From DASYHS01 sp035998295 (GTDB lineage: Bacteria > Pseudomonadota > Alphaproteobacteria > Azospirillales > Azospirillaceae), in the NCBI RefSeq assembly GCF_035998295.1, contig NZ_DASYHS010000065.1:1-10503 (forward strand): a stretch of 10,503 bases of DNA, read 5' to 3'. The stretch's first letter is position 1; each line of letters starts with the position of its first letter. Below the pieces are notes generated by a model that saw only the letters and a list, made by a program, of their open reading frames with translations, ran no database searches and was not told the origin of the DNA. Of the stretch, positions 6,555 to 10,503 are shown piece after piece. A program made the translations under genes and the position numbers.

Positions 6555-7169
6555 TCAGCCGGCCGAAGCCAGGTCCCTTGCGAGCGCGCCCGGGCGCAGG
6601 GACGTGGTCAGGTCGTCGGCGTAGCGCGTCATCAGGAAGCGGACGCCGTTGACGACCATCTCGCGGTCGTGCTGGCGCAGGTTCGTGTGAATGGGGAGCA
6701 CCTCGAACAGCCGCTCGGCCCCGACCACGGCGACCTCATAGGCGGGCTTCGGCGCCCCGAGCTGCGCCAGCGCCAGACGCTCGCGCGTGTCGGCGACCAG
6801 GCCGGCCCAGCCGTCCGGCCGGTACGGCGGGGTGCCGAGTTCGGTCAGCCCTTCGCCCAGCAGTACCGCGAGGCGGTCGGCGAGCACCGGCAGCGGCCCG
6901 GTCCAGTGGGGCCTCAGGAAGCCTTCGATCACGACCGCGACGTCGAGGGCGACCGCCGACAGCGCCTCCCAGCGGCAGCGCTCCAGCGCCGCCTGGAAGT
7001 CCATTTCCTTGAACAGCTTGTCCCAGTTGAGCCCGGCCCTGGCCCGGCAATACTCGATCGCGCTCTTCTGCGATATGAAGGCCGAACGCGACGCCATGGA
7101 GCGGCGCAGATGGTCGGCCGTCTCCAACGGTTCGGCCCCGCCGAACAACCGGCGCATGAGAACACCCAA
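6555..7169 (-). CDS. Conserved protein of unknown function, first gene of the exonuclease operon
   Basis: I do not recognise a named family. The 204-residue product has no signal peptide or transmembrane segment. Its most conserved-looking part is SRSAFISQKSAIEYCRARAG followed by LNWDKLFKEMDF (about residues 30-62), then a helical region and a C-terminal VNGVRFLMTRYADDLTTSLR. Codon use and GC3 match the neighbours, which supports a real gene. Start choice: a GGAGGAAGGG purine run at 7172-7181 is ideally spaced for the TTG at 7169 (MGVLMRRLFGGAE); the ATG at 7157 is the alternative and has no good ribosome site, and the more distal in-frame start at 7217 adds a low-complexity Arg/Gly stretch. 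The stop lies 13 nt before the exonuclease GTG, so a common transcript is likely and a role linked to the exonuclease/DUF294 pair is possible. Confidence 0.75.
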   Translation of the reverse strand: MGVLMRRLFGGAEPLETADHLRRSMASRSAFISQKSAIEYCRARAGLNWDKLFKEMDFQAALERCRWEALSAVALDVAVVIEGFLRPHWTGPLPVLADRLAVLLGEGLTELGTPPYRPDGWAGLVADTRERLALAQLGAPKPAYEVAVVGAERLFEVLPIHTNLRQHDREMVVNGVRFLMTRYADDLTTSLRPGALARDLASAG

Positions 7170-7171
7170 CG

Positions 7172-7181
7172 CCCTTCCTCC
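7172..7181 (-). promoter_or_regulatory. Ribosome binding site selecting the TTG start at 7169
   Basis: On the minus strand GGAGGAAGGG (7181 to 7172) gives a near-perfect anti-Shine-Dalgarno match. Its GGAGG core ends 7 nt before the TTG at 7169 but 19 nt before the ATG at 7157, so it argues for the rarer start codon. Confidence 0.55.
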
Positions 7182-7273
7182 CTCTCGTCCGGCCCTCTCG
7201 CCCGACACCGGCCGCATCCCGGCGGCCCGGCACCCCGGAAGGGTAGCACAGCGCCCGAGAGGAGCACCGCATT

Positions 7274-7303
7274 TTGCTGTGTCCGGGTCATGCGGCGAAT
7301 GAT
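7274..7303 (+). promoter_or_regulatory. Candidate promoter for the small membrane protein genes
   Basis: TTGCTG (7274-7279) and AATGAT (7298-7303) are 18 nt apart and each matches the sigma70 consensus at 4 of 6 positions. They lie 39 nt upstream of the ATG at 7342, in the only non-coding gap between the divergent operons (7170-7341). No other candidate in that gap looks better. Confidence 0.35.
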
Positions 7304-7341
7304 AGAAGAACCAACTGCCCAGCCATCACGAGCGCGAGCGC

Positions 7342-7656
7342 ATGGAGCCGAGCAATCCGTTCTGGACCTACTGGTATTTCCATATCCCGAACTACGTCCT
7401 GGCCGCGCTGATCTACACCATGCTGGGCCGGCTGGCCCTCGCTCTGTTCGTCCCCGCGGACTGGCCCAACTACATCTGGCGCGCCTTCCTGCGCCTGACC
7501 GATCCCATCCTCGGGGCGGTCGCCACCATCACGCCCCGGATGGTCGGTCCGGTGATGCTGATCCCGGTCGCGATCTTCTGGCTGTTCGCGCTGCGCATCG
7601 CCCTGCTGGCGGTGCTCCTCGCCGCCGGCCTCATCCCCATCGTCGGCCGGACCTGA
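7342..7656 (+). CDS. YggT-like small integral membrane protein
   Basis: The 104-residue product begins MEPSNPFWTYWYFHIPNYVL and has two hydrophobic segments (about 15-36 and 70-99). Between them lies LTDPILGAVATITPRMV, which resembles the amphipathic 'TDP-L-P-R--P' segment of YggT-domain proteins, a family of short inner-membrane proteins of poorly defined role. I infer family membership from this resemblance only. The ATG at 7342 is the first in frame after a stop-rich gap, and the ribosome site (GAGCGCGAG) is weak. It is followed after 11 nt by another small membrane protein gene, so the two are probably co-transcribed and may act together in the membrane. Confidence 0.8.
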   Translation: MEPSNPFWTYWYFHIPNYVLAALIYTMLGRLALALFVPADWPNYIWRAFLRLTDPILGAVATITPRMVGPVMLIPVAIFWLFALRIALLAVLLAAGLIPIVGRT

Positions 7657-7667
7657 GGGGCGCGCCC

Positions 7668-7988
7668 ATGGACCGCAACCATCTCTTCGTGGCCCTCGTC
7701 CTGGTGTGCATCGCCAACGGCGTCTTCTCGCCCGCGCTGATCGTCGCCACGCATCTGTGGCCGGTCTGGTTCCCCGCGATGATCGTCCAGCCCTCGGCCG
7801 AGCTGGTGTTCTACCTCGGCTCGCTGATCGTGTCGGGCGGGACCATGCTCGTCTCCGGCGTGCCGGCGGCGCTCTACGAGCGCATGACGGGCCGGGAGGA
7901 CACCACGCCGCTCTCGCTCACGATCTGGCTCGCCGGCGCCATCCTTCTCTCGATCCCGGGGCTGCTCAACGCGATGCTGGTGGCTTGA
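7668..7988 (+). CDS. Small three-pass membrane protein of unknown function
   Basis: This 106-residue protein has hydrophobic segments at about 6-28, 45-67 and 85-105, so three membrane passes are likely. An aromatic, proline-rich connection (HLWPVWFPAMIVQPSAELVF, residues 29-48) separates the first two. A short charged loop, ERMTGREDTTPL, lies before the last. I do not recognise the family. The ATG at 7668 is 11 nt after the stop of the YggT-like gene and has a GAGGGG ribosome site 7 nt upstream that overlaps that stop, a clear sign of operon organisation. A longer open frame extends leftwards but crosses the upstream gene in a different frame and has no supporting start. Confidence 0.8.
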   Translation: MDRNHLFVALVLVCIANGVFSPALIVATHLWPVWFPAMIVQPSAELVFYLGSLIVSGGTMLVSGVPAALYERMTGREDTTPLSLTIWLAGAILLSIPGLLNAMLVA

Positions 7989-8019
7989 GCATTCCTCGCG
8001 CCAACGGGCGGATTAGGTT

Positions 8020-8052
8020 GTTACGGTAACTGCCGGGAGCCCGACGCCCGGC
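8020..8052 (+). other. Inverted repeat and hairpin between two membrane-protein genes
   Basis: GTTAC-G-GTAAC (8020-8030) is a perfect inverted repeat. It is directly followed by a GCCGGG (8032-8037) / CCCGGC (8047-8052) stem with a 9-nt loop and then TTCTCC. They lie in the 91-nt gap between the genes ending at 7988 and starting at 8080. The second could be a weak terminator or mRNA-processing hairpin, and the first a small operator. Neither is compelling alone. Confidence 0.3.
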
Positions 8053-8079
8053 TTCTCCGACCCGACGGAGTTGCCGCCC

Positions 8080-8445
8080 ATGGATCGCATCGAATATTTC
8101 GCGGAAATCTCGATCCGGCGCGCCCTCGCCTTCGCGACGCTCGCCATCATGACCACCATGGTGGGGATGGTCTACGACCCGGCCACGGCGCTCAAGACGG
8201 GCGCGGTGCTGACCGGCATCGTGGCCGCGACCCTGGCCTGGAAGGCGCACCGCGCGCCGACCAGCCCCTACCGGCGCACGGAGGTCTGGATGCTGCTCGA
8301 CAGGCGCCACGACCTGCCCGAGGACCGGGCGCAGCAGGTGATCGGCGGGGTGCTAAGCCGGATCTACTGGCGCTACGCCGAGTTCGCAGGCTACGTCGCG
8401 GCCCTGCTGTGGGGCACCGGGCTGGCCTACGCGCTTTTGAAGTGA
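8080..8445 (+). CDS. Small membrane protein of unknown function
   Basis: The 121-residue product starts MDRIEYFAEISIRRALAFAT. Hydrophobic segments lie at about 14-33, 38-56 and 103-120. A charged cytosolic-looking segment (RAPTSPYRRTEVWMLLDRRH, residues 58-77, then DLPEDRAQQVIGGVL) separates the second and third. I do not recognise a named domain, although the N-terminal wording feels like a conserved alphaproteobacterial hypothetical protein. The ATG at 8080 is preferred over the TTG at 8071 because GACGGAG (8064-8070) sits 9 nt from the ATG but abuts the TTG. The gene follows the preceding membrane-protein gene by 91 nt and ends 28 nt from the convergent HEAT-repeat gene. Confidence 0.8.
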   Translation: MDRIEYFAEISIRRALAFATLAIMTTMVGMVYDPATALKTGAVLTGIVAATLAWKAHRAPTSPYRRTEVWMLLDRRHDLPEDRAQQVIGGVLSRIYWRYAEFAGYVAALLWGTGLAYALLK

Positions 8446-8473
8446 CCCGGCACGGCGGCGGCCGGCGCGCCAC

Positions 8474-9508
8474 TCACCAGTCGGTATCGAAGGCCTTCAA
8501 CGCCTCCTGGGCGGCGGCGCGTACCTCGGGGTCGCCGTCCCCGGCGAGGTCGCCGAGGGTGCGGGCCGTCGCCGGTTCGGGCTCCCTGCGGGCCAGGGCC
8601 GAGACCACGCCGAGACGGACGGACGCCTTCGGGTCGCGCGCGAGGCGGACGAGCCAGGTCGCCGCACCCGGTCCGTCGATCTCGCCCAGCGCGTCGACCA
8701 CGGCCCGCCGGCCGGCCTCGTCGCTGCGTTCGGCGACGCGGCCGAGGACGACCGCCGTGTCGTCGTCGGCGACACGGATCAGCGCCTCGACCACCGAAGG
8801 CAGGTCGAGGGGCGTCGCCCGGACCAGCAGCGCTTCCAGTTCCGCCTTGACCGGCCGGTGGCCGAGCCGTCCCAGGGTCAGGCACGCCGTCTTGGCGACC
8901 TGACGGTCGGCGTCGGCGGCCAGCGGCAACACCGCGTCCAAGTCCTCCGGCCGGGCGAGCGCGCCGGCCAGCAGGCAGACGGCCTGGCGCACCGCCGGAT
9001 CCGGGTGAACGGCGTGGCTTCGTATCAGCCCGACCGCCCGCCGGAAGCGCAGGCCGGCGAGGCAGGAGAGGGTCGCGACCGTGCCGGACACGCCGAAGGC
9101 GTCCCGCTCCAGCAGTTCCACCAGTTCCGGGCCGGCTTCCGCGGCGCCGATCTCCGCGAGCGCGCCGAGTGCCGCCCGCAATTCCCCCGCCGGCGCCTGC
9201 CGGTCATGCCCGGCGAAACGCCGGCAGGTGCGCAGCAGCAGCGGAACCGCCGCCCTTTCACGGCGCTTCCCACATTCCTCTATCAAGGCGAGGAGCCCCG
9301 GTTCGGCCGGCGGCTCGCCGTACAGGTGGAGCGTCAGCAGATCGACCAGCACGTCGGCCGGCGTCTGCGCGACGGAACGCACGGGACGGGGTTCGGCGGC
9401 CGGTACCGCGGCCGGCATGCGTCCGCCGTCGCCGGCCATGGCACTGTCCGTCGCGGCCGGCGGGCGGGCGAAAAGGTCGAACTGGTCGGGATGCTTGCGT
9501 CTGGGCAC
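8474..9508 (-). CDS. HEAT-repeat (PBS-lyase-type) protein
   Basis: The 344-residue product consists of a short N-terminal segment (PRRKHPDQFDLFARPPA, then a disordered Ala/Pro stretch to about residue 45) and, from about 95 to the end, a solenoid of helical repeats with the HEAT pattern. Examples are DPAVRQAVCLLAGALARPED, DRQVAKTACLTLGRLG, SDEAGRRAVVDALGEIDGPG, KASVRLGVVSALARREPEPA and DPEVRAAAQEALKAF. HEAT solenoids bind other proteins and serve as scaffolds or adaptors; the partner here is unknown. There is no signal peptide, so it is probably cytoplasmic. The start is uncertain: GTG at 9508 gives MPRRKHPDQFDLFA, a natural N-terminus, whereas GTG at 9559 adds 17 residues; neither has a strong ribosome site. 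It converges on the membrane-protein gene ending at 8445. Confidence 0.85.
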   Translation of the reverse strand: MPRRKHPDQFDLFARPPAATDSAMAGDGGRMPAAVPAAEPRPVRSVAQTPADVLVDLLTLHLYGEPPAEPGLLALIEECGKRRERAAVPLLLRTCRRFAGHDRQAPAGELRAALGALAEIGAAEAGPELVELLERDAFGVSGTVATLSCLAGLRFRRAVGLIRSHAVHPDPAVRQAVCLLAGALARPEDLDAVLPLAADADRQVAKTACLTLGRLGHRPVKAELEALLVRATPLDLPSVVEALIRVADDDTAVVLGRVAERSDEAGRRAVVDALGEIDGPGAATWLVRLARDPKASVRLGVVSALARREPEPATARTLGDLAGDGDPEVRAAAQEALKAFDTDW

Positions 9509-9575
9509 GCCGGGTCGGCTTCGGTCTTGGTCGGTGCGGCCGACCGACAGTAGCACCACGCCGCCCGCCCGGTCG

Positions 9576-9619
9576 AAAATTCGATCGCGCCCCGGCGGAA
9601 GGGCGGCGCCCGGGGCGCG
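9576..9619 (-). terminator. Candidate terminator downstream of the 9635-10045 gene
   Basis: CGCGCCCCGG (9586-9595) pairs perfectly with CCGGGGCGCG (9610-9619) around a 14-nt loop. Read on the minus strand the stem is followed by ATCGAATTTTC, giving a short U-tract. It begins 16 nt after the stop at 9635 and lies upstream of the HEAT-repeat gene, so it would separate these two transcription units. The long loop and the 5-nt gap before the Ts reduce confidence. Confidence 0.5.
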
Positions 9620-9634
9620 CCGCCTGCCGCTGCG

Positions 9635-10045
9635 TCAGATCCCGGACGGATAGTAGGAAGGCGGGTCGCTGGCGGGAAACGATTCGTCCGAGGCTTCGTC
9701 GACCTTGTCCCACGGGCGGCGCGGCCGGTCGCGCATCGCCTCCGGCCCGGCTACGCGGATCTGGCCGTAGAGGCCCCGGTGGGCGGCCCCCACCGGCTCG
9801 GCTCCGCGAAGGGCGGCGGGCCGGATTTCGCGATCCGGCTGCGGCCCCCGGATGTCGCCGCGTCCCCAGTTTCGCGGGCCAGGCCCGCCGTGTCCCCGGT
9901 TTCGCGGGCCAAGCCCGCCGTGCACCGCCCCGGCGCCAACCCGACGGCGAAGCATCGCGCCCGCGGCGGCTCCGGCCAGGATGACCGCGGCCGCCGCCAG
10001 CACCGGCCCCCACCCGTACCGGGCTCTCGTCTCCGTGCGCATCAT
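9635..10045 (-). CDS. Single-pass membrane protein with internal Gly-rich repeat and conserved C-terminal tail
   Basis: The 136-residue product starts MMRTETRARYGWG and has one hydrophobic segment (about 12-31, GPVLAAAAVILAGAAAGAML). It then has a Gly/Arg/Pro-rich low-complexity region containing two copies of a 10-residue unit (HGGLGPRNRG, 42-51; HGGPGPRNWG, 52-61), and ends WDKVDEASDESFPASDPPSY with YPSGI. The 'DEAS-ESFPASDPPS' tail recurs at the C-terminus of many otherwise different alphaproteobacterial hypothetical proteins (recalled, not checked), which supports the reading frame. The middle of the protein is compositionally biased and could have grown by repeat duplication. GGGGA lies 4 nt before the first ATG and 7 nt before the second (10042), so either may be used. 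Function unknown. Confidence 0.7.
   Translation of the reverse strand: MMRTETRARYGWGPVLAAAAVILAGAAAGAMLRRRVGAGAVHGGLGPRNRGHGGPGPRNWGRGDIRGPQPDREIRPAALRGAEPVGAAHRGLYGQIRVAGPEAMRDRPRRPWDKVDEASDESFPASDPPSYYPSGI
9863..9922. repeat. Two tandem copies of a 30-bp repeat inside the membrane-protein gene
   Basis: Unit 1 (9863-9892) and unit 2 (9893-9922) differ at only two positions (9868/9898 and 9882/9912). The unit length is a multiple of three, so it duplicates 10 residues in frame. Each unit carries a 15-nt inverted repeat: GCGGGCC-A-GGCCCGC is perfect in unit 1 and has one mismatch in unit 2. This looks like recent replication slippage or a REP-like palindromic insertion tolerated in a disordered region. 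Confidence 0.85.
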
Positions 10046-10171
10046 CTCGTCCCCGCGTCACAAGTTGCCTCTCCCGACAACACCCCGCGGGACGAGCCGC
10101 TCCCGACCGCATGACCGCCGCACGGGCCGTGCCGCGAGTCTCGCCGCCACTTCCGTTCAGGTTCAGCGAGC

Positions 10172-10187
10172 GGTTTCATTCGAAACC
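10172..10187. promoter_or_regulatory. Inverted repeat, possible operator upstream of the 9635-10045 gene
   Basis: GGTTTC (10172-10177) and GAAACC (10182-10187) form a perfect 6-bp inverted repeat around ATTC. It lies about 130 bp upstream of the membrane-protein start. On the minus strand a TTGTCG (10204 to 10199) followed by AATGAA (10180 to 10175) after 18 nt would place the repeat over a weak -10. The size suits a dimeric repressor site, but no regulator can be named. Confidence 0.35.
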
Positions 10188-10250
10188 ACCGATACCCACG
10201 ACAATGTCGGGGCACCGACGGAACCGGACGATCGGTAGCAGTACCAACGC

Positions 10251-10312
10251 AAACCAAAATGTTCATTTAGAAACATTGAATACTTCTGTATTCCAATATC
10301 GAATTGGTTTTT
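10251..10312. other. Compact AT-rich structured element with mutually exclusive stems
   Basis: Four stems can be drawn. P1 is AAACCAA (10251-10257) with TTGGTTT (10304-10310). P2 is AATGTT (10258-10263) with AACATT (10272-10277). P3 is GAATAC (10278-10283) with GTATTC (10288-10293) around TTCT. A fourth, CCAAT (10293-10297) with ATTGG (10303-10307), is followed by TTTTT (10308-10312). P1, P2 and P3 abut with no unpaired bases, giving a three-way junction. The fourth stem shares bases with P1 and resembles a weak terminator, so the two folds compete. This could be a cis-acting RNA, a DNA recombination or regulator site, or chance pairing in AT-rich DNA. Confidence 0.35.
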
Positions 10313-10341
10313 ATGGTTCTATGAAGTTTTCTACATCGAGC

Positions 10342-10371
10342 TTGACGTCGAGTCATCGTCTTCTTTCTAAT
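10342..10371 (+). promoter_or_regulatory. Sigma70-like promoter facing the right edge
   Basis: TTGACG (10342-10347) and TCTAAT (10366-10371) are 18 nt apart and each matches the consensus at 5 of 6 positions, the best promoter match in the window. Transcription would start near 10378, about 90 nt before the ATG at 10470, leaving a leader of moderate length. Confidence 0.5.
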
Positions 10372-10469
10372 GTGCCGGGATCTCAATGCCAGTCCATTCA
10401 GAGTAAGACCCAAGTATCATCGCACGACCGGTTCGGCCAGCGTGCGAATAACGGAGAAGGGCTGAACGA

Positions 10470-10503
10470 ATGCTTGGAATCATTGGCCAGCCGAACACAA
10501 GTA
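10470..10503 (+). CDS. Start of a gene truncated by the right edge
   Basis: Only MLGIIGQPNTS is visible. The ATG is preceded by GGAGAAGG (10453-10460), a good ribosome site 9 nt upstream, and an in-frame TAA at 10449-10451 rules out a longer N-terminus. A promoter-like pair lies at 10342-10371. Nothing can be said about function from 11 residues, and chance is possible. Confidence 0.35.
   Translation, partial: MLGIIGQPNTS

Larger units (their letters stand above)
10046..10469. other. 424-nt non-coding region with a sharp drop in GC
   Basis: No convincing gene lies here; the one small minus-strand frame (10042-10266) overlaps the start of the neighbouring gene and lacks a ribosome site. Up to about 10240 the composition is normal and there are short inverted repeats: GGTTTC-ATTC-GAAACC at 10172-10187 and CGACA-A-TGTCG at 10199-10209. 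From about 10240 to 10340 it becomes strikingly AT-rich, with clustered hairpins (10251-10312), then a sigma70-like promoter (10342-10371) directed at the gene starting at 10470. It probably holds the divergent control regions of the genes on either side. Confidence 0.6.

Noticed and set aside
6072..7988. Long plus-strand frame merging antisense DNA with the second small membrane protein
   Set aside because: The first 530 codons lie opposite the exonuclease and unknown-function genes and are Ala/Arg/Pro/Ser-rich noise. Only the last 106 residues from the ATG at 7668 with a GAGGGG ribosome site look like a protein.
9863..9922. CRISPR-like array
   Set aside because: The two 30-bp units are directly adjacent without spacers, lie inside a coding frame and no cas gene is present.
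9258..10112. 284-codon minus-strand frame overlapping two genes in another frame
   Set aside because: Highly Arg/Ala/Gly-rich, and it crosses the predicted terminator and the HEAT-repeat N-terminus. The alternative frame 9635-10045 has a membrane segment and a recognisable C-terminal motif.
10042..10266. 74-codon minus-strand frame at the AT-rich boundary
   Set aside because: It overlaps the start of the 9635-10045 gene, lacks a ribosome site and has no conserved-looking segment; more likely a promoter region.
10251..10312. tRNA or integron attC site
   Set aside because: The clustered stems lack acceptor/T-loop consensus bases, and no GTTRRRY / RYYYAAC core pair of an attC site frames them.

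Overview
The window comes from a high-GC, Gram-negative genome, most likely an alphaproteobacterium of the Rhodospirillales/Azospirillum-Skermanella type. This is inferred from the strong G/C third positions, the frequent GTG/TTG starts, the presence of outer-membrane (Mla) genes, and the protein styles, for example a C-terminal 'DEASDESFPASDPPS' tail. No species can be named from the sequence alone. Most of the window is chromosomal core or conserved gene content. There is no insertion sequence, tRNA, rRNA, CRISPR array or toxin/defence locus that I can support.

Left end (1-1940): the N-terminus of an ArsR-type regulator runs off the left edge on the minus strand. Behind it lies an unusually AT-rich promoter patch with a perfect 16-bp palindrome (188-203) sitting on the predicted promoter, probably its own operator. 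On the plus strand follows a tightly packed mlaA-mlaC pair (outer-membrane lipoprotein and periplasmic phospholipid carrier), closed by a strong hairpin terminator (1908-1939) that also serves the convergent ettA.

Middle (1954-7169, all minus strand): read in the direction of transcription, a conserved protein of unknown function, a membrane-anchored PAS plus DnaQ-type exonuclease, a CBS-CBS-DUF294 nucleotidyltransferase-like protein, and then ettA (ribosome-associated ABC-F ATPase). The first three are separated by only 10-13 nt and look like one operon. The exonuclease/DUF294 pairing is a recurrent but functionally obscure bacterial partnership. EttA is 114 nt further down and may have its own promoter.

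Right part (7342-8445, plus strand): three small membrane proteins. The first is YggT-like and the other two have no recognised function. Converging on them is a HEAT-repeat protein (8474-9508, minus). Upstream of it is a single-pass membrane protein with an internal 10-residue duplication and a widely shared C-terminal motif (9635-10045, minus), followed by a likely terminator.

Right end (10046-10503): a 424-nt non-coding stretch that turns abruptly AT-rich from about 10240. It holds several inverted repeats. One compact element (10251-10312) could fold as a three-way junction or, alternatively, as a hairpin followed by a T-tract. A good sigma70-like promoter (10342-10371) then precedes the first codons of a truncated gene. 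This is the least ordinary part of the window, but I see no complete new biological system in it.
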